DNA of 64,000 nucleotides from CAZLRH01 sp964562015 (GTDB lineage: Bacteria > Verrucomicrobiota > Verrucomicrobiia > Opitutales > JABDGR01), in contig CAZLRH010000019.1 of assembly GCA_964562015.1 (NCBI GenBank), forward strand, positions 1-64,000, written 5' to 3'. Within the stretch, counting starts at the first letter, position 1. Every line of letters starts with the position of its first letter. Positions 7,624 through 16,717 of this stretch are shown here, piece by piece. A model generated the notes under the pieces. The model had not been told where the DNA came from. It ran no database searches and was given only the letters and a program-made list of their open reading frames with translations. The position numbers and the translations under genes were made by a program.

Positions 7624-8714
7624 GCGCCGTTTTCGTCGGGCAATTGGTCCACGTAATACAGCGAGCCCGCGCGGTCGCGTCCCGGCCAGCGGCGCTGGTC
7701 GATGCCCCAGGCCGCCGCAGCGCGCAAGACGAGCGCATTGAGCGTCATTTCGTATTCGAAAATGCGCCACGGCAGGGGCAGGTCCGACTTCACCACCCAA
7801 GTATACGAACCACCCATTTGGAGGAGGGGCCGGGCGCGTTCGAGCAGGGTCGTTTCCAGGGGCGTCGGACCATGCAGCACCAGCACCGGCAGCGGCTTCC
7901 CCGCGACCAGCGCCTGGAAAGGCCCGTGCGCAAACGCCAGATAATCCCACACCGGCGCGGGCGGCAAAAACAAGCCCTCCATGAATTTGGCGGCCAGATT
8001 TTGTCCGAAGCGCGGAAAGGGGTCGGCGGCGAGCAGCGCACAGCCATGGCGGAAGGGTTCGAGGGCGAGGGAGGAGGCGCGAATGGGCGCGGCCCGCAGT
8101 GCCGCCAACAAGGTATCCTTCGCGCAAGGCGGCACCGCTCCCGGCCACGCGGCCTCGACAAATTGGAGGCAGGCCAGGTAGCCCGCCAGCGGGCCCAGTT
8201 GGCGCAGGAGCAAATGATTTTCCTGCTCTTCCGGCGGGTAGCCGCACAGGGCCACGCCTGCGGCCAATTGCCGTTCGAGATAGCGGGCCGTCTCCGGCAG
8301 GCCAGCGCGGGCCAGACTTTCCGGGGTGGCCGCACTGAAGAAATAAGTCCGCGCAAACTGCCCTACGCGATCCAGCGCCAGGCGCGCATTGGGTGCGAGC
8401 CAGGGCGCAAACACCGCGAGCGTGCGGCCGGTGGCGGCACGGTCTGGAGCGCGGCCAAAAGCGCTCAGAGGCCGGTATTCCGCCGCGCCCTCGGTATATT
8501 CATTGACCAGGTAAACGAGAAAGCGTGCATGCGCCTCGCCGGCGGCACCCGCGCCGGTCGCCACGATGCGCCCGGTGACATTTAACTTCGCCGGCAATCG
8601 AGGCGCCGTCAGCAAACCCGCCAGCAAGTCCGGCGCCTGCTCCAAGCGCTCGCGCAGCAGGGCATGGCCGAGCGGGTCGCTGGCGGGAGCTTGGAACGGG
8701 CGGTCGGCAAGCAT
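7620..8714 (-). CDS. SIS-domain protein (sugar isomerase fold)
   Basis: A 364-residue protein that looks like a double SIS (sugar isomerase) fold. The N-terminal half has GRIVATGAGAAGEAHARF, resembling the phosphosugar-binding loop. The C-terminal half has FMEGLFLPPAP followed by FAHGPFQAL, matching the conserved K/E...HGP segment of GlmS- and AgaS-type isomerases. No glutaminase domain is present. Members bind or isomerise phosphosugars; the exact substrate is unknown. It is convergent with the ferredoxin gene and shares 4 bp with its stop region. The similarity is weaker than for GmhA elsewhere in the window. Confidence 0.55.
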   Translation of the reverse strand: MLADRPFQAPASDPLGHALLRERLEQAPDLLAGLLTAPRLPAKLNVTGRIVATGAGAAGEAHARFLVYLVNEYTEGAAEYRPLSAFGRAPDRAATGRTLAVFAPWLAPNARLALDRVGQFARTYFFSAATPESLARAGLPETARYLERQLAAGVALCGYPPEEQENHLLLRQLGPLAGYLACLQFVEAAWPGAVPPCAKDTLLAALRAAPIRASSLALEPFRHGCALLAADPFPRFGQNLAAKFMEGLFLPPAPVWDYLAFAHGPFQALVAGKPLPVLVLHGPTPLETTLLERARPLLQMGGSYTWVVKSDLPLPWRIFEYEMTLNALVLRAAAAWGIDQRRWPGRDRAGSLYYVDQLPDENGA

Positions 8715-8817
8715 GGGGCGGCAACAATTTTAGCCAACCTTAAGGCCAGCGGTCGAGGCAGGCGAGGTGTTTTATGTCGCCTCCAATTTGGTGGCGAGGG
8801 CCGGAATTTGGGCACAA

Positions 8818-8843
8818 AAAAGGGAGGCCGCAGCCTCCCTTTT
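8818..8843 (-). terminator. Rho-independent terminator downstream of the outer-membrane barrel gene
   Basis: AAAAGGGAGGC (8818-8828) and GCCTCCCTTTT (8833-8843) form a perfect 11-bp stem with a CGCA loop and T-rich flanks on both strands. It lies 34 bp past the stop of the minus-strand barrel gene and could also work in the plus direction. Confidence 0.8.
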
Positions 8844-8876
8844 GTTTTCGCCCACCCGGCGAATGATGGTCCGAGT

Positions 8877-10109
8877 CTAGTAACGCAACGAAGCCGAAAT
8901 CGTCACCAGATTGATGTTGTAGGTGGAGCCGAAGGCATTCGAACTATTCATATAGTAGGAATAGCCGGCGCTCAATTGCAGGTAAGTCGTCGGGCTCCAA
9001 TTGATGCTAAAGCTCGGGTTGTAAGTGTTGTCCCGGCGACCGCCGGAGCCGGCGCCCAAGTACTCCGAATAAGTGTAGCTCATCGGGGTGGCGTCCAAGG
9101 AAATGAACTCCGAATAAATGTAGTGGGCGGAGAGCGAAGCGCTCGTGGATTCGATGTTCTGACCCTGCGCACCGGCGCTGAACCCGCGGTTCGTATTGAG
9201 GAAAAAGGCCAACTTGGGGCTAAAGTCGTACTGCAGCTTGCCGTTGAAGCCGACGGTGGTGTCGTCGCCGCTGGGCGCGCCCGGGGCGCCGTCAATCTTG
9301 TTGTTCGTGATACCGACGGTGACGGTGCCGGTGATTTTTTCCCACGACTTGATGTGGGCGCTCAGGCCACCGTAGTTGTTGTAGCGGCGGCGGCCGAAGG
9401 CGACCGGCGTGGTCGCATTGGGCGGCGGCAGGAACGCCTTCGAGTTTTCCGGCTCCGTCTGGGTGTAAGTGTAGCTTACGCCGAAGTCAAAGCTGGGCGA
9501 GTAAATGTAGTACAGGTTAAAGGGGAACGTGTACACGCTGACGTTTTGATACGGCGTGCCCGAGCCGCCTTGATATTCCGTCTGCGTAAAGTCAATCGCC
9601 ACGTCGGTGTAGAATTTGGGCGAAATATCATAGTGCACCTTGCCGTCCGCATTTTCCACGTCCGAACGCAGGATGGTCGAGAGGGTGGGGGTGATGGCCG
9701 ATTGGGTGTTGGTGTAGGCCTGCACATAGGACAGCTTCACCGTGAAGATGAAATCACCCTGCTCGCGGGAGGCGGTCAGGTAGATGTTGGAGAGGTTGTC
9801 GTTCAGGCTGTCGTTCTGGATGTAGCGGATGAAGTCTTCCCGGTAGGTGAGGTTGACGTTGGTCGTGGAGTCCTTCCCGTAATTGACCTCGAAGCCGGGG
9901 GATACCGTCACAATGTAGTCGTCCTTCTTATTCGGGCCGCCCGGAGACGACAGAATGTTGGAATTGTACTGGCCCGTCGCCGTGCCTTTGAAAAAGATGT
10001 CCAGGTTGTCGCCGATGGAGACAAGCGGGGCGGCCGACGCGGTCGGCACCCCAGCAGAGGCGGCAAGCAGGGCGGCCAGCAAAATAGGACTTTTGAGCGA
10101 GGGTTTCAT
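8877..10109 (-). CDS. Outer-membrane beta-barrel protein
   Basis: A 410-residue exported protein with a signal peptide (residues 1-26, ending SAGVPTASA-AP). The rest consists of alternating polar/hydrophobic strands with many Tyr, Asn and Ser, such as GTATGQYNSNIL, VNLTYREDFIRYI and LSAGYSYYMNSSN, ending in a terminal aromatic-rich strand ISASLRY. This matches outer-membrane barrels of the BBP2-type found with exopolysaccharide genes. The final strand ends in Tyr, as expected for BAM recognition. Start codon ATG; the leader is pyrimidine-rich and lacks a Shine-Dalgarno sequence. A dedicated terminator follows. The substrate or pore role is unknown. Confidence 0.75.
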   Translation of the reverse strand: MKPSLKSPILLAALLAASAGVPTASAAPLVSIGDNLDIFFKGTATGQYNSNILSSPGGPNKKDDYIVTVSPGFEVNYGKDSTTNVNLTYREDFIRYIQNDSLNDNLSNIYLTASREQGDFIFTVKLSYVQAYTNTQSAITPTLSTILRSDVENADGKVHYDISPKFYTDVAIDFTQTEYQGGSGTPYQNVSVYTFPFNLYYIYSPSFDFGVSYTYTQTEPENSKAFLPPPNATTPVAFGRRRYNNYGGLSAHIKSWEKITGTVTVGITNNKIDGAPGAPSGDDTTVGFNGKLQYDFSPKLAFFLNTNRGFSAGAQGQNIESTSASLSAHYIYSEFISLDATPMSYTYSEYLGAGSGGRRDNTYNPSFSINWSPTTYLQLSAGYSYYMNSSNAFGSTYNINLVTISASLRY

Positions 10110-10176
10110 AGGTTGTAACGGGTGCAGAAGGTTAGGTGCGGATTTGGATTCGTAATAAGTCGCTGATTTAGGCCTC

Positions 10177-10198
10177 GGTCAAACATGTTTTTTTGACC
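10177..10198. promoter_or_regulatory. Inverted repeat in the spacer between divergent genes
   Basis: GGTCAAA (10177-10183) and TTTGACC (10192-10198) flank an 8-base centre. It lies between the divergent barrel gene and the TPR gene and could be a protein-binding site. The rest of the 334-bp spacer (10110-10443) holds GC-rich short hairpins (for example around 10291-10305) and no gene I can support. Confidence 0.35.
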
Positions 10199-10443
10199 AC
10201 TGGCAAGCCCTTATTTTAGCAAAAAAATAACCATGGGGTAAAAAGTCATGCCAACCCCAGTGGCCGGGGCGTTACTACGCAGGAAATTCAACCCCGCCCG
10301 GCGGGGATTGGGATTGCCTTTATGGGGGTGGTTCCCCATAAGCCAACTCTTCCTGCTGACCCGGCTTGTCCCGGTTGGCTTCCCCCTGACTCGGGCGGAA
10401 CCAACCGCCGCGCCGCGTGGTCAGCCGGGTGAGCGTGCCGACC

Positions 10444-12117
10444 ATGTCCGAAAACTCCAAATCACCCCTGACCTACGATGACCACCGGGCTTTCTGGGGG
10501 TTGGCCGTCGTCCGCCGTTGGTCCAATGGTGAACAACGGCTGCGGGTGCGCTGGTGGCGGATGCTCGTGGTGGGCTTGGTGGGCCTGGGCGCCGGCTGGC
10601 TGGCGATGGCCATGGCGCTCTACTTTTATTTTAAGATGTACCGCCATTTTGAGGAGGTGCGCTATGTGGACATGATCAGCGTGCCTTTCCATTGGGCCGA
10701 GCACCAGCGGCGGCTGGGTGAGTATCATCTGCGCATGGGCGACGAACACTTCAAGGCCAAGCGTTACAACGAGGCCCGGCAGTCCTACAATTTGGCCGTC
10801 GCGAAATTACCGGAGAATCTGCACGCCCGCCAGATGCTGGCCCAGTTTTCCGTGGCCGAATACCAGCAGTCCCGCAATGAAGAGAGCCTCGAATCAGCCT
10901 TCCACGTACTGGAGGACGGCCTGCCCTACGCACTGGAAGATCCCGATTACCTGAATTTTTACCTCCGGCTGCTGGTGCAGTGGCATCGCGACTCCAAGGC
11001 CATCGCGGAATGCGAGGAGTTGCTGCAAAAAAAGCCCAAGAATCCCAAGAGCGTGGCCGTGCTGGCCCTCAATTGGGTGGATTTGCTGACCATCCAGGGC
11101 CGTTTCGATCAGGCGGATGAAGTGCTCGAACGCTACGGGCTGACCCGGGGCCTCGAGGGCACCGTCCTGGCGGCCAAGGTTTTGTGGGAACGCGGGCGCC
11201 GGCGCGCGGCGGTGGATTTTCTTGAGCAAATGTTGAAGCGTTTTCCCAACAACGACTCCATTTACTCCATCCTCTCGGTTTATTATCGAGACTTGGGTGA
11301 CTTGGCGCAGGCGCGCAAATACATCCTCTACCGCGAAATCGCCTCGAATAGCGTCATGCCCCGCGTCGAAATGCTCTACCTCGAGGCCAAGAGCGGCGAT
11401 AAAGACCAGGTCACCGCCGATTCCGCCAAAATCCTCGAACAGTACGGCAACGACGCCAACGCCCTGCTCGCGCTGGCCAATTTTGCCACCGACCAGGGCG
11501 AAGTGGATCTCGCCCGCCGCATTTACAGCCGCGCCATCGAAAACCGGTTTGATCCCGCCCCGTTTACCTTTTTGCTGATCGAGACTTACCTCACCGCCAA
11601 GGATTACGACAAGGCCCTCGGCTTCATCGACGAGATTGACGGTGAAAAACCGGAGTGGCTGGCTCCGCAAAAACCCGTCTTGGACAGCCTGCGCGCCGTG
11701 GCCTACTACGGGCAGGGCAACACCGAGAAGGCCGATGTTTTCCTCGCCCGCATCATCAAGGCGAACTTCCCCCACACCGAGACCATCGTTGCCATTGCCA
11801 ATCGTTTCCAGCAGCTGGGCGGGTACAAAGAAGCGCAGGAGCTCCTGCTCGTGGCCTGCCAGGTCGATTCCAATAATCTCCAGGCGCTCACGCAACTGGT
11901 CAACGTGGACTTGCAGTTGGGCAGTTCGACCAACATGGAAGCCAACCTGCGCCGCATCATGCACAGCCGCCGCCCGCCGCTCGAATTGATCATGGACGCC
12001 TACCGCAAACTCGGCGGGGACCGTTTTATCTTCGTCAGCCACCGCCAGGATTTGCTCGACGAAATGAACCACTTTATCGAAAACGCCGCCGCCCAGCGCC
12101 AGGCGGTGGAGTTGTAA
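10444..12117 (+). CDS. Membrane-anchored TPR protein
   Basis: A 557-residue protein. Residues 1-45 are cytoplasmic and basic; residues ~46-70 form one membrane helix (MLVVGLVGLGAGWLAMAMAL). The remainder is a long array of tetratricopeptide-like helical repeats (for example RYNEARQSYNLAVAKLPEN, GDLAQARKYILYREIA, GNTEKADVFLARII). TPR arrays act as assembly or scaffold surfaces, and PEP-CTERM/EPS loci often carry such proteins. The ATG at 10444 (MSENSKS) is preferred over an upstream start that adds nine residues. It is convergent with the ebo cluster, whose last gene ends 14 bp away. No specific partner can be assigned. Confidence 0.72.
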   Translation: MSENSKSPLTYDDHRAFWGLAVVRRWSNGEQRLRVRWWRMLVVGLVGLGAGWLAMAMALYFYFKMYRHFEEVRYVDMISVPFHWAEHQRRLGEYHLRMGDEHFKAKRYNEARQSYNLAVAKLPENLHARQMLAQFSVAEYQQSRNEESLESAFHVLEDGLPYALEDPDYLNFYLRLLVQWHRDSKAIAECEELLQKKPKNPKSVAVLALNWVDLLTIQGRFDQADEVLERYGLTRGLEGTVLAAKVLWERGRRRAAVDFLEQMLKRFPNNDSIYSILSVYYRDLGDLAQARKYILYREIASNSVMPRVEMLYLEAKSGDKDQVTADSAKILEQYGNDANALLALANFATDQGEVDLARRIYSRAIENRFDPAPFTFLLIETYLTAKDYDKALGFIDEIDGEKPEWLAPQKPVLDSLRAVAYYGQGNTEKADVFLARIIKANFPHTETIVAIANRFQQLGGYKEAQELLLVACQVDSNNLQALTQLVNVDLQLGSSTNMEANLRRIMHSRRPPLELIMDAYRKLGGDRFIFVSHRQDLLDEMNHFIENAAAQRQAVEL

Positions 12118-12131
12118 ATACGGTCCAAGAT

Positions 12132-13301
12132 TTAAATAGTTTCCCCAATCACCCGCTCCATCAGCTTTAAATCCACCTCACGGGTTTCTTCGCCGCGACC
12201 CCACGCGCGCAGGAGCGTCAGGGTCAACGCGCCGCCGAGATGCTGGCGAAATTCCTCCAGGCCCGCGAGTACCGCCAGGCGGCCGCGCCGGTCGCGCTGT
12301 TGCAGGAGTTGGCGCACGCGCGGATTCTTTTTTCCAGTGCCCAGATCGCAGCCAAGGCGTTCCAGCACTTGGGCGATGCGCCGGGCATCACGCGCTGGCA
12401 GCCAGCCACTTGCTGCGGCATAACGCGCGTCCAGCGCCAGGCCGACGGCTACCGCATCACCGTGGGCCAGGTGAAAATCCGACATCTGTTCGAGTTTGTG
12501 CGCAATCCAGTGGCCGTAATCCAACGGACGCGCCGCGCCCATTTCAAAGGGATCGCCGCTGGTCGCGATATGCCGCAAATGCAATCGCGCGCTGTCCTCA
12601 ATGACTTTCTCGACTGCCTTAGCCTCGCGCCGGGCGAGCCGCACGGCCTGGGTCGCGATGTAAGTCGCCAGTTTCCCGTCGCGAATGAGGCCGACCTTGA
12701 AGGCTTCGATGATGCCGCCGCGCGCCGCCGCCGCCGGCAAAAAACGCAGAAAATCGAAATCATTGATCACGGCCGCGGGCACGGCAAACGCGCCGACCCA
12801 GTTTTTTTTGCCGAAATAATTCACGCCGTTTTTCACGCCCACGCCACCATCCGCCTGGCTCAGGCTCGTCGTCGGCAGGCGCACCAGCCGGATGCCGCGG
12901 TGCGCGGTCGCCGCCGCAAAGCCCACGAGGTCGAGCACGGCTCCACCGCCCAGCGCGACCACATAGGATTGCCGCGACAAATGGTGCCGCTCGATGGCCG
13001 CCCACAAACGCTCCACCAGCCGCCAGTCATTTTTCGCCGCCTCGCCGCCCGGCACGAGCAGCGGCGCGGCCACCAACTCCGCCCGTTGCGCGTGCGTGGC
13101 AAAATATTTTTTAATCTCGCCCACTAAGCCGGGCCGGGCGCGCGTCAGAGCCCGATCCGCCACCACGAGCACTCGCGGTGGATTTCCGCCCTCACGGGCG
13201 AAGGTCCGGGCCAGCACCGGATTTTCCGGCCGCATCACCCCGCGCGTGAAAATAACTTCATGGCGGAACTCCGGGCGAATCACATGGCGGATGACAGACA
13301 T
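12132..13301 (-). CDS. eboD: EboD: 3-dehydroquinate synthase-like sugar phosphate cyclase
   Basis: A 389-residue member of the dehydroquinate synthase family. NAD and metal regions are visible: PGGEAAKND, the glycine-rich VVALGGGAVLDLVGFAAATAHRG, PTTSLSQADGGVGVKNGVN, and metal ligands in EAFKVG, HWIAHKLE and HGDAVAVG. In ebo clusters this paralogue, not the shikimate-pathway AroB, is conserved. Its product is unknown, and the cluster as a whole is required for exporting certain natural-product precursors to the periplasm in cyanobacteria. The ATG at 13301 gives the family-like MSVIRHVI start. The order on this strand is EboA-like, B, E, C, D. A 187-bp spacer with short repeats separates it from eboC. 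Confidence 0.85.
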   Translation of the reverse strand: MSVIRHVIRPEFRHEVIFTRGVMRPENPVLARTFAREGGNPPRVLVVADRALTRARPGLVGEIKKYFATHAQRAELVAAPLLVPGGEAAKNDWRLVERLWAAIERHHLSRQSYVVALGGGAVLDLVGFAAATAHRGIRLVRLPTTSLSQADGGVGVKNGVNYFGKKNWVGAFAVPAAVINDFDFLRFLPAAAARGGIIEAFKVGLIRDGKLATYIATQAVRLARREAKAVEKVIEDSARLHLRHIATSGDPFEMGAARPLDYGHWIAHKLEQMSDFHLAHGDAVAVGLALDARYAAASGWLPARDARRIAQVLERLGCDLGTGKKNPRVRQLLQQRDRRGRLAVLAGLEEFRQHLGGALTLTLLRAWGRGEETREVDLKLMERVIGETI

Positions 13302-13488
13302 GAATCGAGGACGCAGGTTGAAAGTTGCAAGTCGGGGGTGGGGGAGTTGCCGGTGGGTCGAAGGACCGGCGACAATCGGCAGGGTTCCGGGGGAAACGGA
13401 AATTCCACCAAAGTCGATGGTCGCCTGCAACCTTCAACCCGCTGGATAAGCAGCAATTCAACCATCCAGCCGCCCGGCAATATTCTGC

Positions 13489-14250
13489 TTAGGTCGCCGA
13501 CGCCACGCCTCGGGCGGCCCAGGCCATAAGTGCGCACGCCAGCGGCGTCAGCACCCAGATGCGTTCGGCGCCCGGCATCACATACGACGCGCCCAAAATG
13601 AACGCCGCGTCCACCAGGGGAATCGCGGGGAGCATCAGCCCCACGAGTTTGCGCCGCCACGGTTTGGTTTCGCCCATCGCCACCCAGGAGATGGTGCAAA
13701 TGTAAGCCAGCAGCGCCACCGCCCAGCCGAAGTGCAGGCCTTCGCATTCCAGCCGGTCGGGGTGCGGTGGCAAAAACGGGTCGAACGCCGACACCGCCAA
13801 AATAAACCGGCACAGGCCCATGAAAATACCGCCGACCACCGGCTGGGCTTTATGGATTTGGGTGTAGATAAAAATGAAGGCCAGAAGGATTAGCGCGCTG
13901 CTTTTGCCCAGCCACAGCAGCATCAGTGTGCCCACGCCCAGCAACGCCGCCGCCACCAGCGTGGCCACAAAACCCGGCACCCGGCCGGCGGGAATCGGGC
14001 GCTCCGGCCGGTGCAGGCGGTCGTAGCCGGCATCGTGCGCGTCGTTCATCACGGTGCCGCCGATGTAAATGAACGTGAAGGCGACCAGCGTGTGGATAAA
14101 ATCGTCCGACCAGAAAAAATCCTCCGGCACGCCGCAGGTCAGCGCCCAGGCGGTGAAGACATTGCTCCACACCGTGGGCACGTTCGGCAGCCGGGCCATG
14201 GCGGCCCAGTCGCGGAAGGCGGTCTGCAGGCTTTGGCGGGAAAAACGCAT
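13489..14250 (-). CDS. eboC: EboC: UbiA-family prenyltransferase
   Basis: A 253-residue polytopic membrane protein of the UbiA superfamily, which transfers isoprenoid chains to aromatic or other acceptors. The first Asp-rich motif is present as NDAHDAGYD (residues ~67-75), followed by RLHRPERPIPAGRV, characteristic of this branch. The second motif region is weaker (SAFDPF near 155). About eight hydrophobic segments are seen. Placement between eboE and eboD supports the EboC assignment. The leader before the ATG shows no clear Shine-Dalgarno sequence. The substrate is not known for the ebo family. Confidence 0.85.
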   Translation of the reverse strand: MRFSRQSLQTAFRDWAAMARLPNVPTVWSNVFTAWALTCGVPEDFFWSDDFIHTLVAFTFIYIGGTVMNDAHDAGYDRLHRPERPIPAGRVPGFVATLVAAALLGVGTLMLLWLGKSSALILLAFIFIYTQIHKAQPVVGGIFMGLCRFILAVSAFDPFLPPHPDRLECEGLHFGWAVALLAYICTISWVAMGETKPWRRKLVGLMLPAIPLVDAAFILGASYVMPGAERIWVLTPLACALMAWAARGVASAT

Positions 14251-14336
14251 TGTTACGGGATGATGACATTAAATATCCTGAAGGGCGGCCTAAAACTTTC
14301 AACCGGCGACACTACCCGAGGCAATCCCCAAGTTTT

Positions 14337-15518
14337 TTATTTCGCCAGGCCGCGGCGCCGCAACTCCCCGAGCGTCCAAGCATATTCGGCGGCGAGCTGG
14401 TCTTCCACCCGCGCGGCGCGCAGCGCCTCCGGCAGCACCGCCCAGGTGTACGTTTCCATTTCCAGATGCGTGCAGGCCGCCGGATCCCGCGCGAGAAAAT
14501 CGAACACGCCCGCGAGCTGGTCGCGCGTGTCGGCGAGCGGCGGTTCCGGCGCGGCATGGAGCGGCACGTGAAAATGCACGCGCCATTCCTCTCCGCGCGC
14601 AGCGGCCGAAAGCTTTTCCGCCCACGCGAGCGCCTCGGGCAAATCCGCCATCCGCCCGAGGGTGCCGTCGGCCAAACGGACAATGACCTGGTGCAAGTAC
14701 ACCGGTTCGTCGAACCGGCGCAGGGCCGTGAGCGCGGCGTCGGTGGGCGCCAGTTTCAGCGCCGAACTTAAATGAATCTTCACCAGCCGCAGGCCGGCGT
14801 CGCGTAGCGTGGCGAGGCTCGTAGTGGCGTCCTCATATTCGACGGCGAAATGGCAGGCGTCGTAGGTCACGCCAATGACTTCGCGCGCGCACTTGGGTGT
14901 TTCGGGGCGCGCGAAGAATTCACGGAAAAAGGCGACCGTCTCCGCGGTATTTTCAAACCAGCCCAGCGGCTCCGGTTCGAGGCCGAGCGCAAAATCGCGC
15001 CCGTGGCGGTCGCGCAAGCGGTCGAGCCGCCGGGCGCATTCCGCGAGGTGCCGAAACATCTGCTCCGGCGCGGAACTGTCCAACCCGAAACCCTTGAACG
15101 TGCCGGGCAGGGTGCTGACCGTGCCGAGCGAGCCGTCGCGCGGCAGCAACTCCGCGAGCAAGTCAAAAAGCCGCGTGGTATGGTCGAGCCGCGCGGGGTC
15201 GGTCCAGTCGGGCCGGTACACATTTTCCTTCACGCGCGCGCCGTGAAAGCGCCCGTAGGGAAAGCCGTTGAGGGTGAAAACATAGCAATGATTTTTTTCC
15301 AGCCATGCGCGAAACTCCTCCCGTGCGCCGGGTTCGGCGAGAGTGCGGGCCGCGTCCGCGCTCAGCCACAGCCCGAGGCCGAACGGTTGCGCGCCCGGCG
15401 CGACGCGAGCCTTCACCGCCAGCGCGTGCTCTTCCAGCGCCCGGCGCGCGTCCGCCCACTGCTCGGCGGCGTGGACATTCGTGCAATACGCGAGATGGCG
15501 GGAGTGGGGGAGATGCAT
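14337..15518 (-). CDS. eboE: EboE: xylose-isomerase-like TIM barrel protein
   Basis: A 393-residue protein with the EboE-like start HLAYCTNVHAAEQW and a TIM-barrel sugar isomerase/epimerase pattern: STLPGTFKGFG, LEPEPLG, YDACHFAVEYED (metal-ligand Asp and His), KIHLSSAL and HFHVPLH. In ebo clusters this family accompanies the TatD-like and UbiA-like members. It is cytoplasmic by sequence. The first ~20 codons are duplicated 1,073 bp upstream (copy at 16528-16585), between the TPR gene and eboB. The intact copy is the one here, with an ATG start; the other keeps a TTG in the start position and soon diverges. Confidence 0.85.
   Translation of the reverse strand: MHLPHSRHLAYCTNVHAAEQWADARRALEEHALAVKARVAPGAQPFGLGLWLSADAARTLAEPGAREEFRAWLEKNHCYVFTLNGFPYGRFHGARVKENVYRPDWTDPARLDHTTRLFDLLAELLPRDGSLGTVSTLPGTFKGFGLDSSAPEQMFRHLAECARRLDRLRDRHGRDFALGLEPEPLGWFENTAETVAFFREFFARPETPKCAREVIGVTYDACHFAVEYEDATTSLATLRDAGLRLVKIHLSSALKLAPTDAALTALRRFDEPVYLHQVIVRLADGTLGRMADLPEALAWAEKLSAAARGEEWRVHFHVPLHAAPEPPLADTRDQLAGVFDFLARDPAACTHLEMETYTWAVLPEALRAARVEDQLAAEYAWTLGELRRRGLAK
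15455..15512. repeat. 58-bp direct repeat, copy 1 (inside eboE 5' end)
   Basis: Identical over 58 bp to 16528-16585; beyond that, the next five bases up to the eboE start codon contain one mismatch. This copy encodes the first residues of EboE, through AAEQW. The two copies bracket about 1.0 kb holding the secreted TPR gene. Confidence 0.9.
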
Positions 15519-15524
15519 CTAAAC

Positions 15525-15554
15525 GTTGCAGGTTGCAAGGTTGCAGGTTGCAAG
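15525..15554. repeat. Perfect tandem 15-mer (family B)
   Basis: GTTGCAGGTTGCAAG occurs twice in tandem (15525-15539 and 15540-15554), just upstream of the eboE start on minus. Related pieces occur at 13315-13330 and 13418-13436. The spacer 15519-15705 holds nothing else I can support. Confidence 0.75.
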
Positions 15555-15705
15555 TCAAATGACACAAGTACGCCGATGGTTTTTCTCCATCTGCAATTTT
15601 TCAACTTACGCCCCAAGAGAATCGTGTCTACAGCCCCGGCGTCGACCAAGAGGCGGGAAATTAACACCGGGCCATTCGCCGGCCAATGCTGCTGGCCAGC
15701 AATGA

Positions 15706-16410
15706 CTATTTGGCCGCTGGCGGACCGACGGGAGCGGACGGCTTGCCGGTGGCTGAGGCCGGGCTTCCTGTCTTACTGGCCGCCAAGCGTGCCAACTCCC
15801 CACGAGCCAGCATATCTTCTAAGTTTTCAGTTAGTTTGAGATCGGTGCATTTGGTCAGGTAATCCTTGGCTCCTGGCAGGTCAGAGTTGAAGAATCGGGT
15901 CATGCCGGCATAATAAAACGCCTCGCATTCTTGCTGGGGAATTAACTTGGCGTCCCCTTTTTCTGCTGCGGCAAGAAAATCCTTTTCGGACATATTTCCG
16001 GCCAGGAAATTACCCTCAGCTTTTTCCCAGCCCTCCGGCCAAGTCTTGACGGCAGCCGTCAATCCCGCCGTTGCAGCATCTTGATGCGCGCGACGCAACG
16101 CAATCGTCAGGTAAAATCGCGTCAAGCTCACGGGTGCAAGTTGCAGACTTTTGCGGAAGTCCGCAATCGAGCCATTGAAATCGCCTTGGATTTGTTTGAC
16201 CACGCCACGCATGCCGTAGGCGAGGGCATTTTGGGGATCGAGTTGCACCGCTTGGTCATAATCAGCCAGGGCTCCGATAAAATCATGGGCGTTCGCCTTG
16301 GCTTCAGCACTTTTGAGCACCGCACTAGCCGGGCTGCTTGCCGAATATAGATCGGCGGGTGCCAGCAAGGTGAGCGCCAAAGCGGCCAAAGAAAAAAGAC
16401 GAAACTTCAT
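15706..16410 (-). CDS. Exported TPR protein inserted in the ebo cluster
   Basis: A 234-residue protein with a cleavable signal peptide (MKFRLFSLAALALTLL, cleavage near SAS-SP). At least two tetratricopeptide repeats are seen (DFIGALADYDQAVQLDPQNALAYGMR with a following GDFNGSIADFRKSLQLAP) and a Pro/Ala/Ser tail. It is probably periplasmic and involved in protein binding. It is not a known ebo component. It sits between eboB and eboE inside a segment bounded by a 58-bp duplication of the eboE start, and its sequence looks less GC-rich than its neighbours. This suggests insertion. The ATG at 16410 is chosen because it directly begins the signal peptide. Confidence 0.75.
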   Translation of the reverse strand: MKFRLFSLAALALTLLAPADLYSASSPASAVLKSAEAKANAHDFIGALADYDQAVQLDPQNALAYGMRGVVKQIQGDFNGSIADFRKSLQLAPVSLTRFYLTIALRRAHQDAATAGLTAAVKTWPEGWEKAEGNFLAGNMSEKDFLAAAEKGDAKLIPQQECEAFYYAGMTRFFNSDLPGAKDYLTKCTDLKLTENLEDMLARGELARLAASKTGSPASATGKPSAPVGPPAAK

Positions 16411-16527
16411 AGTCGTACACATTTGTAATCCAAGGAAATTTGTCAGGCGAGGATTTATTAGTTGACTGTGTTCATGAGTTTAACCCCTCCGCCAAAATGG
16501 CAACTTCACATGGGCCACGCGCGCCCA

Positions 16528-16585
16528 CCCACTGCTCGGCGGCGTGGACATTCGTGCAATACGCGAGATGGCGGGAGTGGGGGAG
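16528..16585. repeat. 58-bp direct repeat, copy 2 (eboE 5' remnant)
   Basis: A second copy of the eboE start, read on minus as TTG CAC CTC CCC and encoding HLPHSRHLAYCTNVHAAEQW before diverging. It lies in the 307-bp spacer between the TPR gene and eboB, which also holds inverted GGTGAAAGGTGTAAGG-type repeats (16591-16618 against 16670-16726). No functional gene is seen in this spacer. Confidence 0.9.
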
Positions 16586-16717
16586 GTGCAAGCGGGTGAA
16601 AGGTGTAAGGTGGGAAGTAAAAAATGGAAATGAATCGAGCAGAAGGAAATGGTCGTTCAGACGTGGAGGCTTTTACACCTTTCACTTTATGCCTTTCACC
16701 TGTTGCTTAACACCTTT

